64,000 nt of DNA, taken from Muribaculaceae bacterium. Lineage in GTDB: Bacteria > Bacteroidota > Bacteroidia > Bacteroidales > Muribaculaceae. Each line of letters begins with the position of its first letter. The stretch's first letter is position 1. The stretch spans positions 62,001-126,000 of the forward strand of contig JAFLTO010000007.1 in NCBI GenBank assembly GCA_022510425.1, given 5' to 3'. Made by a program: the position numbers and the translations under genes. Below the pieces are notes generated by a model, which saw only the letters and a list, made by a program, of their open reading frames with translations, made no database searches and was not told the origin of the DNA. Shown here one piece after another: positions 32,624 to 41,667 of this stretch.

Positions 32624-33214
32624 ATGGACGAAAGAAGCTTTTTTGATACACTCTCTGCTACTTGGGATGACAACGAAATACTCTCTACGCCGGAAAAAAT
32701 AAATTTAATCCTCGACGAAATTGGAATAAAGAAAAATGATGATGTTCTGGATTTAGGCACAGGCACCGGGGTATTACTGCCATTTCTGGCCCGGAGAATA
32801 GGACAGGAAGGTAGCATTACGGCTGTAGATTTTTCTCAAGGAATGTTGGAAAAAGCAAAGACGAAATATAGTGATCTCAATCCACTCCCGGTTTTCCTAA
32901 ACCTTGATTTTGAAAATGAAACCATTCCAGGGGAATATGACCACATCCTTCTTTATTCCGTTTATCCCCACCTGCATAACCCCGTGGAAACTTTAAAGTG
33001 GCTGGATAAAGTAAATCTTAAAGAGAATGGAATAATTTCAATAGCCTTTCCATGTGGACCTGACTTCATCAACAAAATACATAGGGAAAGACATTCTGAT
33101 AGCGATTTTTTACCTTCGGCATCTGACTTAGCCAAACTTCTGACGCAAAATGGATTAAATGCAAAAATGATTTTAGACAATGATGACTCTTTTCTTATAA
33201 AAATCTATAAATAA
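32624..33214 (+). CDS. Class I SAM-dependent methyltransferase
   Basis: This 196-aa enzyme starts at the ATG at 32624. LDLGTGTGVLLPFLARRIG is the SAM-binding motif I, AVDFSQGMLEKA motif II, and the later FLNLDFENETIP to HILLYSV fits motifs III and IV. The substrate is not evident. It is divergent from the receptor gene, and both promoters overlap, so it may act on the compound brought in by that receptor. No signal peptide; cytosolic. Confidence 0.8.
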   Translation: MDERSFFDTLSATWDDNEILSTPEKINLILDEIGIKKNDDVLDLGTGTGVLLPFLARRIGQEGSITAVDFSQGMLEKAKTKYSDLNPLPVFLNLDFENETIPGEYDHILLYSVYPHLHNPVETLKWLDKVNLKENGIISIAFPCGPDFINKIHRERHSDSDFLPSASDLAKLLTQNGLNAKMILDNDDSFLIKIYK

Positions 33215-33292
33215 AAGATAGAAAAGACAACCGGAATTCCATTTCTTAAGATGGCAAATTGTATTGCAATATAAAATAAATAGCGACATTAG

Positions 33293-33324
33293 TTTGTCAA
33301 TCTATCATTAATTTTGTATTTTTG
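33293..33324 (+). promoter_or_regulatory. asnA promoter
   Basis: TTTG (33293-33296), a 20-nt spacer and TATTTTTG (33317-33324) match the Bacteroidetes consensus, about 29 nt before the asnA start. A second -7-like TAATTTTG directly precedes it at 33309-33316. Confidence 0.75.
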
Positions 33325-33352
33325 CAAGTAAAATTACAAAATTAATAAAATT

Positions 33353-34387
33353 ATGTCGCTGATTATACCAAAAAACTATCATAAAAAATTATTGCCCGAA
33401 ACCACTGAGGTGGCTATCAAAATGGTGAAAGAGGCTTTCCAGAAAAGACTCGGGGAATCCCTTAACCTTAGGAGAGTCACCGCTCCCCTCTTTGTTCTCA
33501 AGGGCACCGGCATCAATGATGACCTCAACGGCGTGGAAAGGCCAGTGTCTTTCAAGATAAAGGATATGGGTGACCAACAGGCTGAAGTGGTGCATTCTCT
33601 GGCAAAATGGAAAAGGATGAAACTCGCTTCCTACGGGATAGCTCCGGGATACGGGATATATACCGACATGAATGCCATCCGTAGCGATGAGGAGCTTGAC
33701 AATCTCCATTCTCTTTATGTAGACCAATGGGACTGGGAAAAAACCATAAAAGCAGAAGACCGAAATCTGGAATATTTGAAAGACACGGTAAGAAAAATTT
33801 ATGAAGCAATACGCCAGACTGAACACGACGTGTATCAACACTTTCCCCATATCACACCTCGCCTGCCGGAACATATCACCTTTATTCACGCCCAGGAATT
33901 GCTGGAACGTTACCCCGGACTCTCACCTAAGGAACGAGAATTGGAAGCCTTAAAAGAATATGGAGCCATTTTCCTGATTGGTATCGGGTCACCTCTTTCA
34001 AACGGAGAGCCACATGATGGCCGTGCTCCCGACTATGATGACTGGATATCTGAAAATTCCGATGGTTTCAAAGGTCTTAACGGCGATATCCTGGTTTACG
34101 ATTCAATTCTTGACACAGCCTTTGAACTTTCATCAATGGGAATCAGGGTTAGTCCCGAAAGTTTGAATTTACAATTACAGGCCCGAGGCGAAGAAAAAAG
34201 AAAGGAACTGCCGTTTCATCGAATGCTACTTGATGGAGAACTCCCCTATTCTATCGGAGGTGGCATCGGTCAGAGCCGGCTATGCATGTATCTTCTCCAG
34301 AAAGCTCATATCGGCGAGGTGCAGGCCAGCATCTGGCCCCCGGAACAAAGAGAAGAATGTTATAAAGCGGGGATCGACCTTCTCTAA
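33353..34387 (+). CDS. asnA: Asparagine synthetase A (ammonia-dependent)
   Basis: This 344-aa enzyme makes L-asparagine from aspartate, ATP and ammonia. The class II aaRS-like core is visible: LNLRRVTAPLFVLKGTGIND near the start, AEVVHSLAKWKRM, YGIYTDMNAIR, VDQWDWEK, then GDILVYDSILDTAFELSSMGIRV and GGGIGQSRLCMYLL at the end. Length is right for AsnA (about 330-345). It is monocistronic, with its own good promoter; an array of short repeats follows the stop. Confidence 0.97.
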   Translation: MSLIIPKNYHKKLLPETTEVAIKMVKEAFQKRLGESLNLRRVTAPLFVLKGTGINDDLNGVERPVSFKIKDMGDQQAEVVHSLAKWKRMKLASYGIAPGYGIYTDMNAIRSDEELDNLHSLYVDQWDWEKTIKAEDRNLEYLKDTVRKIYEAIRQTEHDVYQHFPHITPRLPEHITFIHAQELLERYPGLSPKERELEALKEYGAIFLIGIGSPLSNGEPHDGRAPDYDDWISENSDGFKGLNGDILVYDSILDTAFELSSMGIRVSPESLNLQLQARGEEKRKELPFHRMLLDGELPYSIGGGIGQSRLCMYLLQKAHIGEVQASIWPPEQREECYKAGIDLL

Positions 34388-34474
34388 TCCCTAATACCTT
34401 ATCCCCCATACCTCTCCCCCATACCTCATCCCTAATACCTCATCCCCAATCCCTCATACCTTATCCCTAATACT
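34387..34474. repeat. Tandem array of a 14-nt C-rich motif
   Basis: About seven copies of TCCCYMATACCTCA fill the gap between asnA and the DUF4919 gene. The complementary strand is therefore G-rich, with seven runs of three to five G spaced 8-12 nt apart. The unit varies from copy to copy. Related but shorter tracts (TAAGGGATTAGGG-like) occur at about 61646-61683 and 62206-62244. Confidence 0.85.
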
Positions 34475-35257
34475 TCACTCCTCCTCCCAGAGTTCGGGAT
34501 GCTTCATGATATATTGAGCGGTGGGAACCCCTACATTGAAATAAAATCCCTGAGCCACCTTGTCTCTTAACCTTCTGGCAGTCTCTTCATCAGGCCTGAC
34601 TGTGAGATAGTCATAACCGGGTTCTATGAAATCTGCATCAGTGGCCTCATATCCCAAGAGTCTCACCAAATCATATTCATGCACGGGATAAATCACAAAC
34701 CAGGCGTTGTCGATATCCTCGCCTGTGCCTGTACTCTTTATGGCGCCTAACAGATGCTCGAGCCTGTATTCCCAGATCTTGGCACTCATATCCTTTCGCT
34801 TTTCCTTAAGGACATGAACCAGAAACGACATCTGTCTTAGGTCGAACGGATTGTCTCTCAATGACAATTCGGCATATTTCCTTATCGTGTCGATTTCCTC
34901 CTTTGTATGGGAAGATTTCAGACGAAGTTCATCCGTCACACCGGAATAGGGGGAGGTACGATATGGATCGTAATCTTCCTGGAACATATAACCTAAATAG
35001 AAATACCGATATTCATCATTGGTCATCACGGTGTCGTTGCGAGTGTACTTGGCCATAAGTTTGGGGAAATAATACGGGCTCTTAGGATCATAAGTCTTTT
35101 GCTTAATTTCGTCGAGATCCGGTTTCTCCACCACAATTTTACGCTTATTCTGCTGAGCCGCTGACTGATTTTCCTCAGCCGACTGAGCGAATGCTCCGAT
35201 GCAATTTAAAGTAACCGCAATGGCACAAAATAAATATTTGATAATATTTTTAGGCAT
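34475..35257 (-). CDS. DUF4919 family protein
   Basis: This 260-aa secreted protein has a signal peptide (MPKNIIKYLFCAIAVTLNCIG). The mature part has EKPDLDEIKQKTYDP and SPYYFPKLMAKY, then YRYFYLGYMFQEDYDPY. This is the pattern of the Bacteroidales DUF4919 family. The rest is helical, ending in VGVPTAQYIMKHPELW. Function unknown. It overlaps the HD-phosphodiesterase gene upstream by 8 nt, so it belongs to the relA operon as its last member. Confidence 0.75.
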   Translation of the reverse strand: MPKNIIKYLFCAIAVTLNCIGAFAQSAEENQSAAQQNKRKIVVEKPDLDEIKQKTYDPKSPYYFPKLMAKYTRNDTVMTNDEYRYFYLGYMFQEDYDPYRTSPYSGVTDELRLKSSHTKEEIDTIRKYAELSLRDNPFDLRQMSFLVHVLKEKRKDMSAKIWEYRLEHLLGAIKSTGTGEDIDNAWFVIYPVHEYDLVRLLGYEATDADFIEPGYDYLTVRPDEETARRLRDKVAQGFYFNVGVPTAQYIMKHPELWEEE

Positions 35258-37352
35258 TTTCTTTCTGATTTAAATTTTGGGCTGTGGCCGTATCCTGCTT
35301 CATTTCGGGATAACGTACACGCGTGTGATAAATTGTAGCAAGACGTTTCTTAAACACGCTCTTGATAATCTCTACATCCTTAAAAGAAATGGGAGATTCT
35401 TTAAACATGCCGTCGGCTATCTGTCCGTTTATGATATTTTCCACCAAACGATCGATCGATTCCGGAGAGTAGTCGGTTAGTGAACGTGAGGCAGCCTCCA
35501 CAGCATCGGCCATCATAAGAATAGAAGTCTCCACGCTTTTTGGATTGGGTCCCGGATAAGAGAAATCTTCTTTATCGATAACTTTGTCGGGATTATTGTT
35601 GACTGCCGTGGTATAAAAATATTTAGCCATACCTTTTCCATGGTGCTCCATAATGAACGACTTCACCAAAGCTGGCAATTTATGCTTATTGGCCAAGGCC
35701 GCTCCCTCAGTGACATGTGATACTATCTTCTTTGCACTTGTCACCGGATCAAGACCTTGATGAGGATTTATGCCATGTTGATTTTCGGTAAAGAAAATAG
35801 GGCTGGAAAGTTTTCCGATATCATGGTAAAGCGCACCTGTTCTCACCAGAGTAGTATTGGCTCCCACGGCCCTTGCTGCTTCAGCTGCGATGGTCGACAC
35901 CTGTATGGAGTGCTGGAAGGTGCCCGGAGCCTCCTCGGCAAGCCTTCGAAGCAAAGGACTGTTGATGTCGCTTAATTCCACCAACGTCACAGCCGATGTG
36001 AAGCCGAATATTTTTTCTATCACAAGAATCAGCACATAGGCGAAAGAGAGTATCACCGAGTTAATCAGAAACATCACCAGAAGTCTCCATGAGAACTGGG
36101 AGAAATTACCCTCCATGATGAGTAACATCACAAAATATGTGAACACATATGTGATTAGTGACAACACTGCCGTGCGAAGCAGTTGGGAACGACGGTCGAG
36201 CTGCCATATACTGAAGGTTGACACCAAACCCACCGTCAGTTCCATAAAAAGAAACTGGAGGGGATAGGTGGAAACCAGTGCTGCCAGGAACACCACAGTG
36301 ATAAGTGAGAAAATTGCGGTACGCGAGTCAAAAAACACAAGTACTATCACAGGCACTGCAGCAAATGGCACGACGAACAGACCTTGTATCACATTCTCAA
36401 ACATCAGGATGGCAAATAGTGTGAAGAGAGTGATAAAGGTCACCAGGAATGTCATCTTCCTGATATCCGCAAAGAACCGTGGACGATATATTCGGAGGAA
36501 AATATAAAGTATGGAAAGAATTACGGCAATATACAAACCTTGCCCGATGATGAAATAAGTATGGTCATGCCTGTCGGATTGCCTTGTCTCCAACATTTCC
36601 TGATAGGTATTCAGGTTGGTGTAGATCTGAGGGGTAATGATTTCACCCCGGTCAACAATTCTTTGACCGGTCTTTATAACACCGAGAGCTCCGTTTACAG
36701 TAAGATATTCCTGGTCGCGATATTTGGCGTCGGTGACTGAATCAAGCACGATATTGGCGTTGAGACTTAAATTAAGAGCCTTTATGATATCCTGCGAAAG
36801 ATCCGGCATGGATTTAGTCTTCACCGCTTCATATACAGAATCTATATACACATATGCCTTTCTTGCAGAGTACATCGACTTTGCATCCAAGACTACAATT
36901 TCCTTGGCCTGTCCATTCTCGTCCTTAACAAGCCGAAGAGTGTTTTTATGATTTTTTTGAAGCTCTTCCAGAAGGTCGTTGTCAAGGATACCGGCCTCAT
37001 ATGTTTGATTCAACAAAGAACTCAGTATTCGTGCCTGATCGGCAGAAGCCGTAGATGATATCAATGCGGCGAACCTTTCTGTATTCTCTCGTTGAGCTTC
37101 TCGGTCTCTTTTAACGAAAGGTATGAAAGTTCGGTCGATACTGTCGCGCATCACCCTTATGGAGGTAGAGTCCCTCAGTATTGGAATATCAAAATCTGCC
37201 GTGAGCAAAGGGTATTTCCAGGGCTGGTTCTGTTCATAGGATAGGCCCTGATGATCGGCATGAGGAAGCACCAGTAATATGATAGCCACCGCAGAGGCTG
37301 CCAATCCGAATCGAAGGAGATTTATTTGGGAAAATATTTTTGATAACATCAT
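35250..37352 (-). CDS. PgpH-like membrane HD phosphodiesterase
   Basis: At 700 aa this protein has the 7TMR-HD architecture. An N-terminal membrane segment comes first, then an extracytoplasmic 7TMR-HDED-type domain (about 50-270) and seven transmembrane helices (about 275-470). A C-terminal HD domain follows with FQHSIQVSTIAAEAA and LYHDIGK, plus EHHGKGMAKYF. Relatives (PgpH, YqfF) degrade c-di-AMP. It overlaps the relA/spoT stop by 4 nt, so hydrolases of two nucleotide messengers are coupled in one mRNA. c-di-AMP specificity is from family knowledge. Confidence 0.85.
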   Translation of the reverse strand: MMLSKIFSQINLLRFGLAASAVAIILLVLPHADHQGLSYEQNQPWKYPLLTADFDIPILRDSTSIRVMRDSIDRTFIPFVKRDREAQRENTERFAALISSTASADQARILSSLLNQTYEAGILDNDLLEELQKNHKNTLRLVKDENGQAKEIVVLDAKSMYSARKAYVYIDSVYEAVKTKSMPDLSQDIIKALNLSLNANIVLDSVTDAKYRDQEYLTVNGALGVIKTGQRIVDRGEIITPQIYTNLNTYQEMLETRQSDRHDHTYFIIGQGLYIAVILSILYIFLRIYRPRFFADIRKMTFLVTFITLFTLFAILMFENVIQGLFVVPFAAVPVIVLVFFDSRTAIFSLITVVFLAALVSTYPLQFLFMELTVGLVSTFSIWQLDRRSQLLRTAVLSLITYVFTYFVMLLIMEGNFSQFSWRLLVMFLINSVILSFAYVLILVIEKIFGFTSAVTLVELSDINSPLLRRLAEEAPGTFQHSIQVSTIAAEAARAVGANTTLVRTGALYHDIGKLSSPIFFTENQHGINPHQGLDPVTSAKKIVSHVTEGAALANKHKLPALVKSFIMEHHGKGMAKYFYTTAVNNNPDKVIDKEDFSYPGPNPKSVETSILMMADAVEAASRSLTDYSPESIDRLVENIINGQIADGMFKESPISFKDVEIIKSVFKKRLATIYHTRVRYPEMKQDTATAQNLNQKENA

Positions 37353-39463
37353 GAAATTCGTTTTGCGAATTTTACACCTTTGATGTGTAGCAGGCTTTCA
37401 CAAAGATTGTTGACTGTATCCGCATTGTCCACGCAAAAAGTCATGTCGCAATGGAAAACTTCTTTACTGGTGGAAATGTTGAGACTTCTGATATTGATTT
37501 CGAATTTTTTAGAAACCAGGTCAATAAGCTCGTCTAAAATACCCATACGGTCAATACCGTCCACTTCCACTGCTGCCTCAAATGTAGATGAACTTCCGCC
37601 CCAATGGGTCACTACAAGACGGGATCCATATATACTTTTAAGCCTCATTGCAATTGGACAGTTCACTTTGTGGAGCACCACTTCCTCATCTTCATTAACA
37701 AACCCCAAGACATCGTCGCCGGGCAACGGTGAACAACAAGACTCTATGTGATAGTTAGGTTCCTTGTCATCAGGATATAAAGTGAAAACCTTTTTACGGT
37801 CGATTGCCACTCTTGCCCTATGGTCTCCTTTCTTCTTTTTTGATTTAAAGGGATAGAGCAACAGTTTCTTCACCAACGACCGTTTTTCTTCCTGCGATCC
37901 CGAGGGCGTCTGAATTTTATCAAGTTCTTCCGGAGAGAGTTTGTCAGCTGTCTCTGCCTTCTTGAGGTAAGTGCGGATACGGTTTTTAGCCTTAGCCGTA
38001 TGGCAGAAATCCATCCATTCGGGTGTGGGCGACTGCGACTTTGATGTTATTATTTCCACTTGGTCACCACTTTGAAGCACATGCGACCTCGGCACAAGTT
38101 TATGGCTTATCTTGCCGGCCATACATTCCAGACCGAGTTGGGAGTGAATTGCAAAAGCCATATCCAGCACGGTGGCTCCCGTGGGCAAAGTCAGAAGATC
38201 TCCTTTGGGTGTGAAAACATATATCTCAGAGGAAAAAAGATTCAGCTTGATCGTGTCAAGGAAATCCATTGCATTGGGTTCCGGATGCGCTAAAATATCC
38301 TTGATGGTATTCATCCAGGTGTCGAGCTCCGTTTCGTCTTCGTTCACCCCGTCTTTATATTTCCAATGAGCGGCATAGCCGAGTTCGGCAATTTCATCCA
38401 TCTTTCTCGAACGGATCTGCACTTCTATCCATTTTCCCTCAGGGCCCATGGCTGTTAAGTGCAAAGCCCTGTAACCGTTGGCTTTGGGAATGCTTATCCA
38501 ATCGCGAAGCCGTTCGGGATGAATCTTATATTTTTCTGTAAAGAAGGTGTAGATCTGCCAACATCTGATTTTCTCAAGCGCTTCATCCTCATTTTCAAAA
38601 ATCACACGCACTGCATATACGTCATATATTTCTTCAAAGGGGATTTTTTTTGTTTCCATCTTGTTATAGATGGAATAAGCACTTTTCACACGAGCCTTTA
38701 TTTCATATTTGAAACCCGCATTATCAAGCATCTGTTTTATCGGAGCCACAAATTCTTCAGTGATGGCAAGACGATGCTCCTCAGTTTCATTTACCTTCTC
38801 GATTATCTCACGGTATTTTTGCGGGTGCTCATACTTGAAGGCCAGATCTTCGAGTTCATATTTTATCTTGCTAAGTCCGAGCCGGTGAGCCAAAGGAGCA
38901 TAGACGTAAAGGGTTTCTCCGGCGATCTTGTATTGTTTCTCAGGCCTCATGGAACCAAGGGTACGCATATTGTGAAGCCTGTCGGCCATCTTTACAAGGA
39001 TCACCCTGATATCGGTGCTCATTGATAGCAGCAATTTTCGGAAATTCTCAGCCTGTATAGAAGACTGCGCACCAAAAATTCCTCCGGAAATTTTAGTTAC
39101 CCCCTCCACGATATCAGCAATCTTGGCACCGAAAGCTGTTTTTATGTCCTCGTGTGTATAGTCGGTATCCTCGACCACATCATGAAGCAGAGCCGCACAG
39201 ATTGAAGTAGAACCCAATCCCAGTTCCTCCACCACAATTCTTGCCACAGCGATGGGGTGAAGAATATAGGGTTCACCACTACGTCTGCGTGCACCCTTAT
39301 GAGCCTCTTTAGCAAAGCGGAATGCCCTTTCGATTATTTCCACCTTCTTGCGGTGGTTGCTTTCCACATAGCAGTTCAAGAGCTCGCGAAAGGCGGCATC
39401 TATTATTTTATCTTCCTGGGAAGCCGGGGTTGGAGTTAGGAATAAAGGATAGGTTTCTTGCAT
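37349..39463 (-). CDS. relA: RelA/SpoT bifunctional (p)ppGpp synthetase/hydrolase
   Basis: This 704-aa enzyme has the full RSH order. The hydrolase HD domain has H69 in ILHP, HD94-95 and EDT at 98-100, then RLHNMRT. The synthetase domain has YDVYAVRVIF, RDWISIPKANGYRALHLT and EVQIRSRKMDEIAELGYAAH. A TGS domain (IYVFTPKGDLLTLPTGATV), a CC/zinc-finger-like segment with CCSPLPGDDV, and a C-terminal ACT domain (GIDRMGILDELI) follow. It governs the stringent response. Intact hydrolase and synthetase residues suggest both activities. The promoter at 39514-39545 reaches into ribH. Confidence 0.95.
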   Translation of the reverse strand: MQETYPLFLTPTPASQEDKIIDAAFRELLNCYVESNHRKKVEIIERAFRFAKEAHKGARRRSGEPYILHPIAVARIVVEELGLGSTSICAALLHDVVEDTDYTHEDIKTAFGAKIADIVEGVTKISGGIFGAQSSIQAENFRKLLLSMSTDIRVILVKMADRLHNMRTLGSMRPEKQYKIAGETLYVYAPLAHRLGLSKIKYELEDLAFKYEHPQKYREIIEKVNETEEHRLAITEEFVAPIKQMLDNAGFKYEIKARVKSAYSIYNKMETKKIPFEEIYDVYAVRVIFENEDEALEKIRCWQIYTFFTEKYKIHPERLRDWISIPKANGYRALHLTAMGPEGKWIEVQIRSRKMDEIAELGYAAHWKYKDGVNEDETELDTWMNTIKDILAHPEPNAMDFLDTIKLNLFSSEIYVFTPKGDLLTLPTGATVLDMAFAIHSQLGLECMAGKISHKLVPRSHVLQSGDQVEIITSKSQSPTPEWMDFCHTAKAKNRIRTYLKKAETADKLSPEELDKIQTPSGSQEEKRSLVKKLLLYPFKSKKKKGDHRARVAIDRKKVFTLYPDDKEPNYHIESCCSPLPGDDVLGFVNEDEEVVLHKVNCPIAMRLKSIYGSRLVVTHWGGSSSTFEAAVEVDGIDRMGILDELIDLVSKKFEINIRSLNISTSKEVFHCDMTFCVDNADTVNNLCESLLHIKGVKFAKRIS

Positions 39464-39513
39464 CTGTTATATCAGCCGCACTTGCTTTTTAATTGAGCGA
39501 GCTGGGGCAGATA

Positions 39514-39545
39514 CAAAGTTAGTGATAATGACTCTTAAAACCAAA
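39514..39545 (-). promoter_or_regulatory. relA/spoT operon promoter
   Basis: On the minus strand TTTG (39545-39542), 20 nt and TAACTTTG (39521-39514) form a complete promoter. The -33 element is inside the last codons of ribH, so the two units are packed without spacer. Confidence 0.7.
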
Positions 39546-40032
39546 AGGAAACGTGAAGATTTGCCATAGTAATTGCGGCTGTGGCTGCTTCAGCCCCTTT
39601 ATTACCGAGAATTCCTCCGGCTCTCTCTTGAGCCTGACTTAGGTTGTCTACGGTCAGCACTCCGAATATCACCGGTGTTTTTCCATGGCTATTGAGAGTG
39701 GCCACTCCCTGAGCCGCTATTTGGCATACATAGTCAAAATGTGGTGTGTCTCCTCTTATCACGCAGCCTATCACTATCACAGCTGCTGCATCACCGCCAT
39801 GCACCATCATTCCGGCCGCATTTACGAGTTCAACAGTGCCGGGTACAGTCACGCTTTTTATGTTTCTTTCTTCCACTCCGGCTTTTCGAAGCACGTCTAT
39901 GGCTCCATCCCGCAGAGCATAGGTTATTTCGGAGTTCCAGTCGGCTGTCACAACGTAGAATTTACCGGTCACTTTTTTATTTAGTAAAGGAATCTCCAAT
40001 TGAGCTCCGTTGGTATTCAATATTGTTGACAT
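39535..40032 (-). CDS. ribH: 6,7-dimethyl-8-ribityllumazine synthase
   Basis: This 165-aa enzyme condenses the two precursors of the riboflavin pathway. Family motifs appear in order: FYVVTADWN near the start with the aromatic W, SVTVPGTVELVNAA, VIGCVIRGDTPHFDYVC (catalytic His), and PVIFGVLTVDNLSQA. GGILGNKGAEAATAAITMANL closes the fold. It normally forms a large icosahedral or pentameric assembly. It lies 21 nt after the TPR gene and may be cotranscribed with it. Confidence 0.96.
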   Translation of the reverse strand: MSTILNTNGAQLEIPLLNKKVTGKFYVVTADWNSEITYALRDGAIDVLRKAGVEERNIKSVTVPGTVELVNAAGMMVHGGDAAAVIVIGCVIRGDTPHFDYVCQIAAQGVATLNSHGKTPVIFGVLTVDNLSQAQERAGGILGNKGAEAATAAITMANLHVSFWF

Positions 40033-40053
40033 TTTATTAGGAATTAAGGATAA

Positions 40054-40911
40054 TTACTTGGTGGTTGTGAATTTAGACTTGGCTCCTGCAATAACCTTAT
40101 GTAGGAATACACGCCACTTTGTCTCCGGTTCTTCATTATTGTCTATAACCTCTATCAGTGATATTATATCCTGTTCGAGTTCCACAGCCTTCAGGCTTAC
40201 GGCATGAGGAAGGATAGCCTCCAATAAACGTTTAGCTCTCGGAAGCATGGAACGGAGACGTATCATCACTTCAGCCATATCGATAGTGATCTTTATCTCT
40301 TTTTTTGTAACTCTTCCGGCTCGTTTCTTGGATATTTTCAATGCTTCCGCATAAAATTTCAAAGACTCCCTTATATCTCCTGTGGCTGAAAGCAGCTGTG
40401 CGGTGATACACAGAGAATCCACCAATTTTTCTGCCGCAGCACTGACACCGGAATTCACTTTGTCATAAAGTGATCCTGTGGCTATCTGCTGTTTAACCAA
40501 CAAATCCATCGCTTTCTTACGCGATCTAAGTATACGGGTAGAGAGTTCCATGGCCAGGATATGATACTGACTGAATCTTTCCTCGTCTTGTTTCACAAGA
40601 TTGTCAAGAACCTTAAAAAGGGTTTCAACCTCCTTTTCACTTTGTTTATAGTTCTTCAAACAATAATGTATCTCTGCCAAATCGAAAAGGAGGGCCACAA
40701 ACAATGAGCGAAATTCAGGATTCTGATAATCCGGGAAATTCCTCATAAGTTTTAGAGCGGCCACAGTTCGCTCCATAGCCTCAAGATACTGTTCTTTCGA
40801 GATATAGTTGCCGGCCTCCTCACGTATACGAACCGCCTCTTGCAGAATTTCTTTATCTGCGGGTGTGAGTCCCGACGTTTCTAAATTTAATTTAAGTTCT
40901 ATCTGTGTCAT
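40054..40911 (-). CDS. TPR-like helical protein
   Basis: This 285-aa cytosolic protein is made of repeated helix pairs (YLEAMERTVAALKLMRNF, LFDLAEIHYCLKNYKQSEKE, YAEALKISKKRAGR). It has no catalytic motif. The N-terminal 30 residues, ELKLNLETSGLTPADKEI, look like a short helix-strand cap. Between a thioesterase gene (12 nt upstream) and ribH it keeps a conserved Bacteroidales neighbourhood. A role as scaffold is likely; no partner is proven. Confidence 0.65.
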   Translation of the reverse strand: MTQIELKLNLETSGLTPADKEILQEAVRIREEAGNYISKEQYLEAMERTVAALKLMRNFPDYQNPEFRSLFVALLFDLAEIHYCLKNYKQSEKEVETLFKVLDNLVKQDEERFSQYHILAMELSTRILRSRKKAMDLLVKQQIATGSLYDKVNSGVSAAAEKLVDSLCITAQLLSATGDIRESLKFYAEALKISKKRAGRVTKKEIKITIDMAEVMIRLRSMLPRAKRLLEAILPHAVSLKAVELEQDIISLIEVIDNNEEPETKWRVFLHKVIAGAKSKFTTTK

Positions 40912-40923
40912 GTCCTCTTTCTA

Positions 40924-41376
40924 CTATTTTTTCACAGGTTTATTATTCACACAGGCTGTGAGTTTTTCACGCCATTCCTCACTCAAAGGTGCAGCTTTCT
41001 GAGTGTCGGGGTCAAACGACACCATCACAGACTCGCAAAGCGATTTCACTTCTCCGGTTTCTGTATTCCTGAGCATTTGAAGAAGCTTGAAGCTTTTATC
41101 ATGGATAAATGTGCACGTGGTAAGCACCTCTATTTTTTCTCCCCAGAATATGGGTGCTATGAAGGCACAATCTATATTGGCCACAACCGTATCCACCTCC
41201 TGCCAGGAAATGGATCTGCCCAACAGCTCAGTCATAAAGGTGGCTTTCCCGGTGTCATAATACTGCAAATAGACAATATTGTTGACATGACCAACCACAT
41301 CCACATCACTGAAGCGGATCTGGATGGGGAGACGATTTTTGAATATTTCCAAAGAAGGAATTTCGTGGGGATTCAT
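40924..41376 (-). CDS. YbgC/FadM-like acyl-CoA thioesterase
   Basis: This 150-aa hotdog-fold protein has the signature RFSDVDVVGHVNNIVYLQYYD with the catalytic Asp and the GHVNN turn. The hydrophobic strands VDTVVANIDCAFIAPIF and FIHDKSFKLLQML follow. Such enzymes hydrolyse acyl-CoA or aryl-CoA thioesters. It overlaps the DUF721 gene by 4 nt upstream. Confidence 0.88.
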   Translation of the reverse strand: MNPHEIPSLEIFKNRLPIQIRFSDVDVVGHVNNIVYLQYYDTGKATFMTELLGRSISWQEVDTVVANIDCAFIAPIFWGEKIEVLTTCTFIHDKSFKLLQMLRNTETGEVKSLCESVMVSFDPDTQKAAPLSEEWREKLTACVNNKPVKK

Positions 41377-41666
41377 GTAGTGAATTTTATTTCTGTGATA
41401 ATTTCTTTACCGATATTTTGATTTATTATCTCACGCAATCTTGTACGGTTCATATGCAATTCATTTCGCAGGGACGCATTTGGAACACCGATATACATGA
41501 CTCCGTTTTTCACATTTGGTTTTCCTGTTAGATTTGCAATGGCATTGCCTGCGACTCTTTTCCACATATCCGCGGCTTTGAGTTCATCCATCCTGTTTTG
41601 AAGCGAGGTCTGTTCAAGCAAGTCACGAAGCACATCGCCAACACTTTGAGGGGTGTATCTTTGCAT
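41373..41666 (-). CDS. DUF721 (DciA-like) protein
   Basis: At 97 aa this is a compact DUF721 protein. SVGDVLRDLLEQTSL leads to DMWKRVAGNAIANLTGKP and ends with GVMYIGVPNASLRNEL and the helix NRTRLREIINQNIG. DciA-family members assist loading of the replicative helicase in many bacteria. It lies 1 nt after recF, the usual order around recF in this phylum. Confidence 0.85.
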   Translation of the reverse strand: MQRYTPQSVGDVLRDLLEQTSLQNRMDELKAADMWKRVAGNAIANLTGKPNVKNGVMYIGVPNASLRNELHMNRTRLREIINQNIGKEIITEIKFTT

Positions 41667-41667
41667 A

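Noticed and set aside
34387-34474. CRISPR array
   Set aside because: Units are 14 nt, degenerate and without unique spacers; no cas genes are present.
38459-39025. 188-codon frame antisense to relA/spoT
   Set aside because: The hydrolase and synthetase motifs are on the minus strand; the plus frame is a shadow.
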